Shown: positions 45,066 through 53,821 of the stretch, piece by piece
How positions within the stretch are numbered: the first letter of the stretch is position 1
Layout of the letters: each line of letters begins with the position of its first letter
Origin: an uncultured Dehalococcoidia bacterium
Lineage (GTDB): Bacteria; Chloroflexota; Dehalococcoidia; Lucifugimonadales; JAAXIE01
Assembly (NCBI GenBank): GCA_951813255.1
Contig: OX638353.1
Location: 1,302,001-1,366,000 of the forward strand
Length of the DNA stretch: 64,000 nucleotides
Reading direction: 5' to 3'
Translations under genes and position numbers: made by a program
The notes under the pieces: generated by a model
Seen by the model: the letters and a program-made list of their open reading frames with translations, nothing else
Database searches by the model: none
Told to the model about the DNA's origin: nothing

Positions 45066-45086
45066 GGGCACCCCATTGGGGTGCCC
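45066..45086 (-). terminator. Intrinsic terminator of the class II aldolase gene
   Basis: Minus-strand GGGCACCCC-AAT-GGGGTGCCC followed by TTTCATTT, 29 bases after the aldolase stop. Confidence 0.8.
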
Positions 45087-45114
45087 CTCAGCTTCCCAAA
45101 TTGCAGGTCTGAAG

Positions 45115-45801
45115 CTAGGCCTTCTCAGCGCCCCGCTCCTCGAACTCGGCCACCCGGTTGTGTGTGGCATGGAGCATGTGGGCCGGTATCTCCTTCGCCC
45201 CGCCAAGTGTTTCAGCGGCCATGGTGGCAATGGCCGACTCCTCCAGTATCACGCTGCCATGCACGGCCGTGGCCGGGTTGTCGCCCCAGGTGAGGGTGCC
45301 ATGGTTGGCGAGCAGAAGGCCTCCGGTGGCCCGGTTCTCTCGCAGTATGGCAGCAATGTTAGCCACGGATTCGCCGGAACCACGAGGGCCGTAGCCTGCC
45401 ACGGGCACGGGGATGGTGCCGAGGAAGCGCACCTGGGCCTCGTAGGCCACGGGTATCTCCCGGTTGGCTATGGCAAAGGCTGTGGCCGCTGGCGAATGGG
45501 TGTGCAACACACTGCCCACCTCTTCACGGTGCTGGTAGACGACGCTGTGCATCCCCACTATCTCGCGGGCGACAGGGCTGATGTAGCCCTCAATCAGGTT
45601 GCCTTCCATATCCAGCAGGCAAATGGTGTCCTCTTTCAGGTCTTCCAGCCCGCCCACGGAGGTGAGCAGAAACTGGTCGGTCCCAGGAATGCGCAGGCTC
45701 ATGTTGCCGTGCTTGCTCAACTGCATGACTCCCCCGTCGAGCAGTGTACGGACAGCATTGATGATCTCCTGACGGTAGGCTTTCAACTCCCTCTGCTGCA
45801 T
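45115..45801 (-). CDS. Class II aldolase/adducin family protein
   Basis: 228 residues. Zinc ligands are visible in VLHTHSPAATAFA (two His) and LLANHGTLTWGD (third His); SKHGNMSLRIPG is the phosphate-binding type loop. Family members are L-fuculose- or L-ribulose-phosphate aldolases/epimerases and decarboxylating relatives. The acidic residue normally in the active site may be Glu in VAREIVGMH. Divergent from the SDR gene at 45988 with a 186-base gap. Confidence 0.88.
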   Translation of the reverse strand: MQQRELKAYRQEIINAVRTLLDGGVMQLSKHGNMSLRIPGTDQFLLTSVGGLEDLKEDTICLLDMEGNLIEGYISPVAREIVGMHSVVYQHREEVGSVLHTHSPAATAFAIANREIPVAYEAQVRFLGTIPVPVAGYGPRGSGESVANIAAILRENRATGGLLLANHGTLTWGDNPATAVHGSVILEESAIATMAAETLGGAKEIPAHMLHATHNRVAEFEERGAEKA

Positions 45802-45987
45802 GACAACCCTCCCGTTGAGGTTATGTAAGTATTCGGCTGATTGATAGGTCTGGCCGCACTATAGGCAGGCCATCACCACCTGTCAACGCGCCCTCCCGAC
45901 ACCATTCCTAGCGCCCGAATGGCTGGGGCTGTATCATGCGACAGACCGCCGATCTGGATGGACTAGAGACTAGGGAGACCAGCAGGC

Positions 45988-46776
45988 TTGGAGCTTTCGG
46001 GAAAGGTAGCCATCGTCACCGGGGCAACCCGAGGCATCGGCCGCGCCATAGCCTTGGGCTTGGCCGGGGCTGGTTGCAACATCGTTGTCACGGGTCGCAC
46101 TGAATCGCCCCGGCGCCAGCTCCCCGGCACCATCTACAGCGTAGCCGAAGAAATAGAGGCCGCGGGGCGGGAGGCCCTCCCCGTTGCCTGCGACGTGCGT
46201 GACGAAGAAAGCGTCCGCGCCATGGCCCAAGCATGCCTGCACAAATTCGGCCACGTCGACATACTGGTGAACAACGCAGGCATAGGCTCCTACGCCCCCT
46301 TCCTGGAAACGTCGCTGGACGCATGGGAACGGGTAATGGCCGTAAACGTGCGTGGCACTTTCCTCTGCTGCCAAGCCATCCTGCCAGCAATGATTGAGCA
46401 CTCCCAAGGGAGCGTCATCAACATCTCCTCCCTAGCCGCCGATTTTGTCCGCACCGGAGGCCACGGCGAAACAGAGGATGCCCGCTTCATCGGCCAGCCC
46501 TACGGCGCATCCAAGGCCGCCGTGGAGCGTCTCAGCCGGGGACTCGCTGGCGAGATGGAGCAGCACAACATCGCAGTCAACGCCCTCAAGCCAGCCAAGC
46601 CGGTCCTGACCGAGGGCTTCAAACTCCAACGGCCCAACGCCGACTGGTCGCGCTGGGTCGGCACCGAGACCATGGTCCAAGCCACCCTCTTCCTCGCGGG
46701 CCAGGATGCTTCGGGTGTGACAGGAGCCGTGGTCACTGACGATGAGTTAATAGAGAAGTACAATCTGACGTGCTAA
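45988..46776 (+). CDS. Short-chain dehydrogenase/reductase
   Basis: 262 residues, classical SDR. Cofactor motif VTGATRGIGRAIA, then NNAGIGSYAP, a catalytic Ser in INISSLAA and YGASKAAVERL. Unlike the SDR at 13.6 kb, all catalytic residues are present. The start is TTG 45988 behind GGAGA. It may share a transcript with the ThDP enzyme (53 bases downstream). Confidence 0.9.
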   Translation: MELSGKVAIVTGATRGIGRAIALGLAGAGCNIVVTGRTESPRRQLPGTIYSVAEEIEAAGREALPVACDVRDEESVRAMAQACLHKFGHVDILVNNAGIGSYAPFLETSLDAWERVMAVNVRGTFLCCQAILPAMIEHSQGSVINISSLAADFVRTGGHGETEDARFIGQPYGASKAAVERLSRGLAGEMEQHNIAVNALKPAKPVLTEGFKLQRPNADWSRWVGTETMVQATLFLAGQDASGVTGAVVTDDELIEKYNLTC

Positions 46777-46828
46777 TGTCGAGCCTGTGTAGGACGAACA
46801 GGCCGCCAAGAACGAACAGGAGGAACGA

Positions 46829-48577
46829 ATGACACAGCAGCGGGACGTAGAGCAGGAACAGGTGGTCGACGTCGGTCAAGGGTCCGATGTTTATCTGGAG
46901 TCGTTGAACGCCAACGGAGTGAACTACGTGTTCATCAACTCCGGCACCGACACCTTCCCAATCCAGGAGAGCATCGCCAAGTACCAGAGCCAAGGCAGGC
47001 GTGTACCCGAAGTCATACTTTGCCTGGATGAAGAGGTCGCCATGTCCGCCGCCCACGGCTATTACATGGTATCGGGCAAGCCCCAGGTGCTGCTGGTCCA
47101 TGTCGACGCAGGCACCATGCAGGTCGGAGGCGCCATCCATAATGCCCAGCGTGGCCGGGCTGGCATGGTCTTCTGCGCCGGACGCGCCCCATATACCTTT
47201 GATGGGGAGCTTCCCGGCGGCAAGAGCATGAACATCCACTGGCTCCAGGAACAGATCGACCAGGCTGCTGGCGTCCGCCCCTTCACCAAGTGGGACTACG
47301 AGATACGCCGCCCCGAGACCATCCAGCAGGTCATGCAGCGAGCCTTCCAGCTGGCAGGCTCAGAGCCCGCCGGCCCTGTTTATGTCAGCCTGCCCCGCGA
47401 GGTGCTCATGGCCCCCGTGGAGACGGCCCGCATGCCAGCCGCCAGCCGCTTCGCACCCTTGTCCCCCGGCTATCCCAGCCCTGAAGCACTGGAACAGGCC
47501 GCAGAGATCCTTGCCCGGGCCCAGAAGCCTCTCATCGTAACCTCCCAAGCAGGCCGTAACCCCAAGACTCTAGGCCACATGGTGGAGTTGGCTGAGCTCA
47601 TCGGCGCGCAGGTCATCGGCGACCGCGTCTCCCTCGGCTTCCCGACTTCTCACCCCTCCTACGTGGGGCGCTCGGGACACCAGCAGATTCGCGAAGCCGA
47701 TGCCCTGCTGCTGGTGGACTGCGACGTGCCGTGGATACCCTCACTGGCCAAGCCACGGCCCGATGCCCGCGTAATCACCATCGACCAGGACCCCCTGAAG
47801 GCAAGCATGCCCATGCACCTGTTCCCCTCTGACCTGCTGATTCAGGCCAGTAGCTCAGAGGCAGTGCCTGCCCTCACTTTCGAGGTACGCAAGAAGATGG
47901 GCACATCCGAGACCACAGCCGCCAGCGAGCGTCGCGCCGCCTTGGGGGAGGCCTCCCGCCAGCGACGCCAAGCTCTCACCAGCGACGCCGAGGCTGCCTC
48001 GTCCTCGGTCCCCATCCTGCCCCAGTGGCTGGCCCATTGCATCGGGGAGGCGCTCGGAGACGAGGACATGGTCCTCGACGAGACGGTCACCAATGCCGAC
48101 TACGTCAGCGCCTACATACAGCGCAGCCAGCCCAACACCATGTTCGCCAGCGGAGGCTCATCCCTAGGTTGGGCCTTGGGCGCGGCCTTGGGCGCGAAGC
48201 TGGCGGCCCCCGAACGCCGCAGCGTAGCCTTGGTGGGCGACGGAGCCTTCGTCTACGGCTGCCCCACCTCAGCCCTGTGGGCCGCCGACAAGCACAACAT
48301 CCCCTTCCTCACGGTCATCTTCAACAACCAGACCCACTTCGCCACCAAGCGGGCCATGCTGGGGGCCTACCCACAGTCCGTATCCCAGGACACCAACAAC
48401 TTCGTCGGCATGGAACTCTTCCCCTCGCCCGAGTATGCAGTGCTGGCTGAGTCCTGCCGCGCCTACGGCGAGAAAGTGGAGGACCCGGCACAGGTGGCAG
48501 CCGCCCTACGCCGAGGCATCGAGCGGGTGGATGCTGGCCAAGCCGCCGTCATTGACGTGCGCCTGCAAAGGCCTTAG
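46829..48577 (+). CDS. Thiamin diphosphate-dependent enzyme, acetolactate synthase-like
   Basis: 582 residues with the three-domain ThDP fold: N-terminal PYR domain (VNYVFINSGTDTFPIQESI and the activating Glu in CLDEEVAMSAAHGY), central domain, and C-terminal PP domain with VALVGDGAFVYGCPTSALWAADKHNIPFLTVIFNN, the GDG-N ThDP-binding motif. It resembles acetolactate synthase, benzoylformate decarboxylase and related carboligases, but lies outside any ilv operon, so the substrate is unknown. AGGAGG precedes ATG 46829. Thiamin salvage in the window would supply its cofactor. Confidence 0.9.
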   Translation: MTQQRDVEQEQVVDVGQGSDVYLESLNANGVNYVFINSGTDTFPIQESIAKYQSQGRRVPEVILCLDEEVAMSAAHGYYMVSGKPQVLLVHVDAGTMQVGGAIHNAQRGRAGMVFCAGRAPYTFDGELPGGKSMNIHWLQEQIDQAAGVRPFTKWDYEIRRPETIQQVMQRAFQLAGSEPAGPVYVSLPREVLMAPVETARMPAASRFAPLSPGYPSPEALEQAAEILARAQKPLIVTSQAGRNPKTLGHMVELAELIGAQVIGDRVSLGFPTSHPSYVGRSGHQQIREADALLLVDCDVPWIPSLAKPRPDARVITIDQDPLKASMPMHLFPSDLLIQASSSEAVPALTFEVRKKMGTSETTAASERRAALGEASRQRRQALTSDAEAASSSVPILPQWLAHCIGEALGDEDMVLDETVTNADYVSAYIQRSQPNTMFASGGSSLGWALGAALGAKLAAPERRSVALVGDGAFVYGCPTSALWAADKHNIPFLTVIFNNQTHFATKRAMLGAYPQSVSQDTNNFVGMELFPSPEYAVLAESCRAYGEKVEDPAQVAAALRRGIERVDAGQAAVIDVRLQRP

Positions 48578-48591
48578 GAGTAACCTCCGGC

Positions 48592-49068
48592 ATGGCGGTC
48601 AAAGGGAGCACCAGAGTCCTGTTCATCGACCGCGTGCAACGGGAATGGACGGCCCTTCAGCACTCCCTCGGGTCGCTGCCGGAGCAGGCCTTCTTCCAGC
48701 AAGGCGTGGTGGGAGACTGGTCATTGCGGGACCTGATGGTCCACATCACTTCGTGGGAAGAAGAGGCCTTAAAGTCCATACCCATCATTCTTCAAGGCCA
48801 ACGCCTCCCCCGCTACCGCCAACTGTACGGAGGCATTGACGCCTTCAACGCCAAAGAGCAGCAAGCGAAGCTGCACGTGTCGTTGGAACAGGTCAGGGCA
48901 GATATGCAACAATGCCACCATACACTGCTCTTGCGCCTGGGCGAGTTGCCGGACGGCTCTTTGATATCTGGCGGCCGCTTGGTTCGACGCCTCCGACAGG
49001 ATACCTTTGCCCACTATCACGAGCATACCCTCCATGTCGTAGAATGGCGTCGGCGAACAGGGCTATAA
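48592..49068 (+). CDS. DinB-like (ClbS/DfsB type) four-helix protein
   Basis: 158 residues with the DinB-type pattern WSLRDLMVHITSWEEEAL (first His) and a C-terminal DTFAHYHEHTLHVVEWRR (second and third His). Such proteins bind a metal between helices; the ClbS/DfsB subgroup includes self-resistance proteins. It lies 14 bases after the ThDP enzyme and 20 before the cupin-like gene, so the three are probably co-transcribed. Confidence 0.75.
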   Translation: MAVKGSTRVLFIDRVQREWTALQHSLGSLPEQAFFQQGVVGDWSLRDLMVHITSWEEEALKSIPIILQGQRLPRYRQLYGGIDAFNAKEQQAKLHVSLEQVRADMQQCHHTLLLRLGELPDGSLISGGRLVRRLRQDTFAHYHEHTLHVVEWRRRTGL

Positions 49069-49088
49069 GTAAGAAAGGGAGGCGCACA

Positions 49089-49394
49089 ATGCCTCGAGAC
49101 AACGAGCCATTGGGAGACGTAGCCAACAAGTTTCTCTTCGAGAACGACCGGGTGCGCGTGTGGAACCTGGACCTAGCCCCCGGCGAGGCCAGCGACTGGC
49201 ACGTACACGACTTGGACTATGTGACCATTGTCGTCGACCCAGCCCAACTGCGCCGCGAGGCCGACGGTCACGAACCCGAAGACCTCAACTACCCCGTGGG
49301 CGAGGTCCACTTCCGCCCCGCCGAGCCCGCGCACCGCGTCACCAACATCGACACTAAGCGCTACATGAACGTGCTAATCGAGATCAAGAAGTAG
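49089..49394 (+). CDS. Small cupin-like protein
   Basis: 101 residues. A shortened cupin: ENDRVRVWNLDLAPGEASDWHVHDLDYVTIVV carries a His-x-His, and FRPAEPAHRVTNI the last His. GGGAGGCG precedes ATG 49089. It resembles small cupins found next to catabolic genes; function unknown. Confidence 0.75.
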   Translation: MPRDNEPLGDVANKFLFENDRVRVWNLDLAPGEASDWHVHDLDYVTIVVDPAQLRREADGHEPEDLNYPVGEVHFRPAEPAHRVTNIDTKRYMNVLIEIKK

Positions 49395-49407
49395 TTCCGG
49401 GAGACGG

Positions 49408-49914
49408 TCACCCAGCGGAGGATTCCTCTTCCTGCTCCTGAAGAGATGGTGAGTAGAGCAGGGCGCTTGCTGCCTCGAACTTGGGGTAGTCGGCGTCCTG
49501 CACATGACGCCGTATCTCGTCCAAAGCTAGCAAGCCCTTCTGCACCAGCACCGATGAGAGCGCCGCTGCCCGGTGCTCGTAGTAGTCCATGTGATGCACA
49601 TCCTTCTCCACGTGGCGTCGCACCGGGGTTTCGCCCGGCTCTTCCAGCCACTCTTCAAAGACATCCACAATAAGCGTATCCCGGGAACTCTCCGGGTCCC
49701 GGCCACGGACGTACGCCAGGTTGAAAGAGACGGCATACAGGGCCTGATGCTCCTCAGCTTTGCCGTAGCCGAGGCCACGAGCATTCACGAACTCGCCATG
49801 AATCTCGTGAATTATCCCCTTCTTCCCCCTGAGATAGATGGGAGTGCGGTTGTAGCCTTCCGGCCCGCGCACCATCACCTGCACCGTGTCGCCCACTTGG
49901 AACCGCGCTGGCAT
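49408..49914 (-). CDS. Nitrile hydratase beta-subunit-like protein
   Basis: 168 residues. The N-terminal half resembles the SH3-like domain of nitrile hydratase beta subunits (RFQVGDTVQVMVRG ... NRTPIYLRGKKGIIHEIHGEFVNARGLGYG), with RTPIYLRG in place of the usual HTRxPxYxRG. The C-terminal half (MDYYEHRAAALSSVLVQKGLLALDEIRRHV) resembles the helical N-terminal part of the same subunit family, so the order is swapped relative to real beta subunits. No alpha subunit with the metal site is present. Six bases separate it from the DAO oxidase upstream region; function unknown. Confidence 0.68.
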   Translation of the reverse strand: MPARFQVGDTVQVMVRGPEGYNRTPIYLRGKKGIIHEIHGEFVNARGLGYGKAEEHQALYAVSFNLAYVRGRDPESSRDTLIVDVFEEWLEEPGETPVRRHVEKDVHHMDYYEHRAAALSSVLVQKGLLALDEIRRHVQDADYPKFEAASALLYSPSLQEQEEESSAG

Positions 49915-49928
49915 CTCTGCTTCTCCTA

Positions 49929-51059
49929 CTACGAATCAGTGGCTGCGGAAAACCGCTCCGGACGCAGGTGTTCCAAGCCAGGAACCTCAGAATGACCTCG
50001 CAAGATCATGTCCGCGGTGGCGCGGCCCATACCGGTGCTCCACAAGATGCCCTTGCGCCCCGCACCTGTACACAGGTAGAGGTTGTCCCACCCCGGCACC
50101 CGCCCCACAATGGGCAGGCCATCTGGGGTAAGAGGCCGCAGGCATGCGGTGTGCTGCACCAACTGGGCCTCCGACAGGAAGGAAGCCATCCTCAGCAAGT
50201 CGGCCATGACCGCGTCACGCCCCTGAGGCGTAGGCTGGTCGTCGAACCCCACATGCTCCTCGGTGGTGCCCGCCCATATGAGTCCGTCGGGCTTGGAGGC
50301 GGCGTAGCTCTTGCCCCATCCCAGCGTGGTCTGCAACTCCCGGTTTTCCAACTGCAGACGCAATATCTGGCCCTTGAATGGGACCACCGGAATCGAGGCG
50401 CCGGTCCATTCTTCGGCTTCCTGGCACCACGGGCCCGTGGCCAGCACGGCAACATCCGTTACCATGGTGTTTCCACCCACTGAGACAGCCACGCCATCCC
50501 CTGAACGCTGGATACCGGTCACTTTGCCGTGGATCACCTCCGCCCCCAGCTTCTCAGCAGCCGTCGCCATGGCCAGGGTATGCCGGTAGCCCTCCACAGC
50601 CCCACTCCCTTGCGTCAAAACCGCTCCAACGCAATCGGGACTGATGTCAGGCTCCAAGCGGAAGACATCATCGGCATCAATCCAGTTGACGGTGAAGTCG
50701 GCCACCTGCTGCTGTATCGCCAAGTGCTCAGTGATACGGGCTACGTCCGTGTCACTGAAGGCCAGCGTTAGACGGGGGCGCTGGTAGAACTGGTTGTCCA
50801 CTCCCGACAGGGCAAGAAGCTCCGGTGCCAGCGTTCTGTGTGCGCGAAAGCAGTGAACGCTAAATTCCAGCAGCGGATATGGAGTGCCAGTGCCGTCCAG
50901 CGGATTGAGGCCACCAAAGGCGAAGCCGGACGCGTGGCTGCCCACCGACTCCTGTTCCACGATGGTCGACTTGATGCCTTCCTGGGCAAGGAAGAAAGCT
51001 GTCGAGCAACCAGCGACGCCGCCTCCAATGATGATTGCTTCCCGGACATGAGTGGTCAT
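49929..51059 (-). CDS. FAD-dependent oxidoreductase of the DAO family
   Basis: 376 residues. FAD-binding motif AIIIGGGVAGCSTAFFLAQEGIKSTIVEQESVGSHASG at the N-terminus and the C-terminal FAD segment RPLTPDGLPIVGRVPGWDNLYLCTGAGRKGILWSTGMG. Related to glycine/sarcosine and D-amino acid oxidases. Located between the nitrile-hydratase-like gene and an amidohydrolase on the same strand with short gaps, which suggests an operon for a nitrogenous substrate. Confidence 0.9.
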   Translation of the reverse strand: MTTHVREAIIIGGGVAGCSTAFFLAQEGIKSTIVEQESVGSHASGFAFGGLNPLDGTGTPYPLLEFSVHCFRAHRTLAPELLALSGVDNQFYQRPRLTLAFSDTDVARITEHLAIQQQVADFTVNWIDADDVFRLEPDISPDCVGAVLTQGSGAVEGYRHTLAMATAAEKLGAEVIHGKVTGIQRSGDGVAVSVGGNTMVTDVAVLATGPWCQEAEEWTGASIPVVPFKGQILRLQLENRELQTTLGWGKSYAASKPDGLIWAGTTEEHVGFDDQPTPQGRDAVMADLLRMASFLSEAQLVQHTACLRPLTPDGLPIVGRVPGWDNLYLCTGAGRKGILWSTGMGRATADMILRGHSEVPGLEHLRPERFSAATDS

Positions 51060-51084
51060 TTATCTCTCGCTACCTGTCCGTGTT

Positions 51085-52221
51085 TCAGTCGATGCCGTAG
51101 AGGCGGGCGCAGTTAGTCCACATTATCTTCCGCTTGCTCTCCAAACTCAGCCCCTCCAAGGCTAGCAATTCGTCGACAGCATGCGGGTAGGCCGAATCCG
51201 AGTGCGGATAATCGGTGGAGAACACCAGGTTGTCGTCCCCCAGCCGCTGCACCACATCCGCCACCAAGTACTCATCGGGATCGACGGATATGTAGCACTG
51301 CCTGCGGAAATAGTCCGAAGGGGCCAGTGTCAGCCCTTCGGCATCGCTGCCGAACTTCTCCCACTGGTCGTCCAAGCGATATAGCCACCAAGGCAACCAG
51401 CTACAGTTGCCTTCGAGGAACGCGACTTTCATGCTGGGGAATCTCTCCAGCACACCCCCCATGATCATGCTGCCCATGGAGAGCATCAATTCCACAGAAA
51501 ATACTGCGGCATGGGAGATAGCGCGATAACCGGGCTGCCCAGCCAGACGTACGCCTAGATAGTCGCGGCTGGCTGCCCCGGACGTGCCATGGAAGCACAC
51601 CGGCACCCCCAGCTGTTCCACCTCTCGCCACAACGCATCGAAGGAGGGGTCGTTGACGTGTCGCCCACCTATCGGCATGGGCAATAGGACGACCCCCACC
51701 ACCCCCAAGTCTTGCACCGCGCGCCGAGCCTCCCCGGCAGCAAGGCTGGGGTCCTGTTGAGGCACGATCGCTGTGGCCTTCAGGCGCGCAGGGTCTTCCC
51801 GGCAATAGCTCGCAACCCAGTCGTTGAAGGCTTGGCACAGGGCTAGGGAGTACTTGGGCTCCATATCATCCAAGGACACCAGCATGCTCGCCACGGTGCG
51901 GAAAAGCACCGCAATATCGATGCCCTCCTGGTCCATGGCCCTGACGTGAGACGCAGCATCGAAGCCGTGGTCCCAGCCGTCTTTCATCACATCTCTCGAA
52001 CGGGCGTCCAGAGGCTGGTTCGCCTCCAGAACAGCGTCGTTCTCAGTCCAAGGTGGTATCCGGCGCCCCTCAATTTCCCACCAGGCAAAATGCCCCGGCA
52101 ACTGCCTGTGGGTCTTTGGCGCTCGGGACTGATATTCAGCCGCCAGGTGACGGGCGTAGAGGTCGGGAGGTTCCATCAAGTGCAAGTCGCTGTCCAAGAC
52201 CCTCAGACCCTGCTTCGCCAA
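51085..52221 (-). CDS. Amidohydrolase family 2 metal-dependent hydrolase
   Basis: 378 residues. N-terminal VLDSDLHLMEPPDLY (D-x-H type), central VPVCFHGTSG (His), VAFLEGNCSWLPWWLYRLDDQWE and the C-terminal STDYPHSDSAYPHAVDE (catalytic Asp in TDYPH). It belongs to the same superfamily as the gene at 2.1 kb but is clearly distinct. The start is TTG 52221, six bases after AGGAG. First gene of a minus-strand group with the DAO oxidase and the nitrile-hydratase-like protein. Confidence 0.88.
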   Translation of the reverse strand: MAKQGLRVLDSDLHLMEPPDLYARHLAAEYQSRAPKTHRQLPGHFAWWEIEGRRIPPWTENDAVLEANQPLDARSRDVMKDGWDHGFDAASHVRAMDQEGIDIAVLFRTVASMLVSLDDMEPKYSLALCQAFNDWVASYCREDPARLKATAIVPQQDPSLAAGEARRAVQDLGVVGVVLLPMPIGGRHVNDPSFDALWREVEQLGVPVCFHGTSGAASRDYLGVRLAGQPGYRAISHAAVFSVELMLSMGSMIMGGVLERFPSMKVAFLEGNCSWLPWWLYRLDDQWEKFGSDAEGLTLAPSDYFRRQCYISVDPDEYLVADVVQRLGDDNLVFSTDYPHSDSAYPHAVDELLALEGLSLESKRKIMWTNCARLYGID

Positions 52222-52444
52222 GCTGCACTCCTAATTCCTGAATGAATCGCAGCCCGATTATAGCAAAGACCGCCCTACGCCCCGCATTCCCGCCACGCCC
52301 TGACACTGCAACCGATTGACCCGGCGGGCCGGGCTTCCACTGCACTGGCATCCACCCCTTGAGAAGATGTTAGAACTGGTGTACCATTACGGGAGTGGGA
52401 GTGGGACTAGTGCCAGCCAGTGCGCCAAGTCCCGTTGAAAACGA

Positions 52445-52564
52445 AAATGCGGACAAATTCTCCTAGCTACGCAGAAAGGAAAATGCGGACAATGCGTACA
52501 ACTCCAGATACAAACTTCTTTCTCCAGCTACGGTTTTGTCCGCCTACGGTTTTGTCCGCATTTC
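52445..52564 (+). repeat. Word-repeat element D (GCGGACAA words)
   Basis: GCGGACAA at 52449-52456 and 52485-52492, a degenerate GCGTACAA at 52494-52501 (9-nt period), then AGATAC, CCAGCTACGG and TTGTCCGC at 52536-52543 and 52552-52559. The outer copies extend to AAATGCGGACAA and TTGTCCGCATTT, a 12-bp inverted repeat over about 120 bases. AGCTAC-type motifs lie between the words, as in the other elements. Confidence 0.75.
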
Positions 52565-52638
52565 TGGCCTGCGCCGCTTGCCTCCCTCGTTCCGTGCAAC
52601 TGTCACAGGACCCCAGGCTGCTACCACACTGCCGGCTT

Positions 52639-52667
52639 TTGGAATCAGTCACCTGACTTGCTACAAT
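52639..52667 (+). promoter_or_regulatory. Promoter of the SMP-30-like gene
   Basis: TTGGAA (52639-52644), 17-nt spacer, TACAAT (52662-52667); 65 bases before the start codon. Confidence 0.55.
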
Positions 52668-52732
52668 AAGGCAAAGCCCACTGGTACGGATTCACCAGCG
52701 CACAGCCAACCGAACATCTAAGGAGGATGCAC

Positions 52733-53581
52733 ATGGCCGACGACCTTTCCGCCATCGTTTCCGGCGAGGCCGAACGACTGGGCACCGGCTACACCTTTAC
52801 CGAGGGCCCGCTGTGGCACCACGACGGCTACCTGCTGTTCGTCGACGTACGCGAAAGCCGTCTTTACCGCTGGTTCCCCGGTCAACGCCCATTCGTAGTG
52901 CGCGAAGATACCGGTGGCGGTAACGGATTGACCTTCGACACCCAAGGCCGTGTGCTCATGTGCCAAGGCGGCCAGCGTCGCGTGGTACGCCTTGATTCCG
53001 AGTTTAACGACACCGTCGTAGCCGACCATTGGGATGGTAAACGCCTCAACCGGCCCAACGACGCAGTATGCCGCTCCGATGGAAGCATCTACTTCTCCGA
53101 TCCCGGCATGCGCGTGCCCGAGGGAGAGCGAGAGATCGACGTCTCCGGCGTGATGCGCGTCGCTCCGGACGGGTCCGTGCACTTGGCCACAGCGGACTGC
53201 GAGTACCCCAACGGCCTCGCCTTCTCCCCCAATGAAAGCGTCCTCTACGTAGCGAACTCGCGCCCCAACAAGTACATCCGCGCCTTCGATGTCGCTGCCG
53301 ATGGCTCTTTGAGCAATAGCCGGGTATTTGCAGATATGTCCGCACCCGAAGAGGAAGTGCCGGACGGCATGAAGGTGGACAGTGCCGGCAACGTCTTCTG
53401 CACCGGCCCCGGCGGTACGTGGGTATTCGACTCTTCCGGGAACCGCATGGGCATAATAGTCACACCAGAGGTTCCGGCGAACCTAGCCTTCGGCGGCTCC
53501 GACTGCCGCACGGCGTTCCTCACAGCCCGTACCTCGGTCTACACTCTACGGGTGCGCACACCCGGGGTGCGAATCGGCTAG
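52733..53581 (+). CDS. SMP-30/gluconolactonase family protein
   Basis: 282 residues of a six-bladed beta-propeller: FTEGPLWHHDGYLLFVDVRESRLYRW (metal Glu), GGGNGLTFDTQGRVLMCQGGQRRVVRL, RLNRPNDAVCRSDGSIYFSDPG (metal Asn and Asp) and CEYPNGLAFSPNESVLYVANS (metal Asn-Asp region). SMP-30 enzymes hydrolyse sugar lactones with a divalent metal. AAGGAGG precedes ATG 52733; ATG 52727 inside the Shine-Dalgarno region is rejected. Confidence 0.9.
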   Translation: MADDLSAIVSGEAERLGTGYTFTEGPLWHHDGYLLFVDVRESRLYRWFPGQRPFVVREDTGGGNGLTFDTQGRVLMCQGGQRRVVRLDSEFNDTVVADHWDGKRLNRPNDAVCRSDGSIYFSDPGMRVPEGEREIDVSGVMRVAPDGSVHLATADCEYPNGLAFSPNESVLYVANSRPNKYIRAFDVAADGSLSNSRVFADMSAPEEEVPDGMKVDSAGNVFCTGPGGTWVFDSSGNRMGIIVTPEVPANLAFGGSDCRTAFLTARTSVYTLRVRTPGVRIG

Positions 53582-53647
53582 AAGCGCGCACCATCAAAGC
53601 CCCGAGAATTCTCACTGACTCTGCCACGCAGAAGGTCAGAACAATCA

Positions 53648-53685
53648 AAGTCTCCACGGTGAGCCATTGCTCATTGTGGAGACTT
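53648..53685. terminator. Hairpin between convergent genes
   Basis: AAGTCTCCAC and GTGGAGACTT form a 10-bp stem, extended inside by TGAGC and GCTCA. On the minus strand TTTGATTGTTCT follows, so it can end the OsmC transcript; on the plus strand it can end the SMP-30-like transcript. Confidence 0.65.
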
Positions 53686-53821
53686 GCGCGTTCCTGATGC
53701 CACCGAATGGGGACCGAGGAGCCTATCCGGGGCCTATGGCTGTGAAGGTCTGCTACTCAGGGACTACCGAGAACTCGATAGTGGTATCAGCGGTCGCCAC
53801 GGCGACCGAACCGTAGAGGGG

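Larger units (their letters stand above)
44316..45114. other. Intergenic region holding word-repeat element C
   Basis: 800 bases without a convincing gene. It contains element C on the minus strand, a promoter and leader (minus, 44740-44912) and, on the plus strand at 44968-45058, a 29-codon orphan segment ending in TEELSAVIEAKG-like sequence, which may be a gene remnant. The terminator of the aldolase gene lies at 45066-45086. Confidence 0.55.
52222..52732. other. Intergenic region holding word-repeat element D
   Basis: About 510 bases without a gene. A promoter-like TTGAGA (52359-52364), 17-nt spacer, TACCAT (52382-52387) lies before element D (52445-52564). A second promoter, TTGGAA (52639-52644), 17-nt spacer, TACAAT (52662-52667), serves the SMP-30-like gene. 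The nested-hairpin leader of elements B, C and E is not recognisable here. Confidence 0.6.

Noticed and set aside
44699-45112. Plus-strand 137-codon frame through the element C region
   Set aside because: It runs antisense through the leader and terminator, and no domain is visible.
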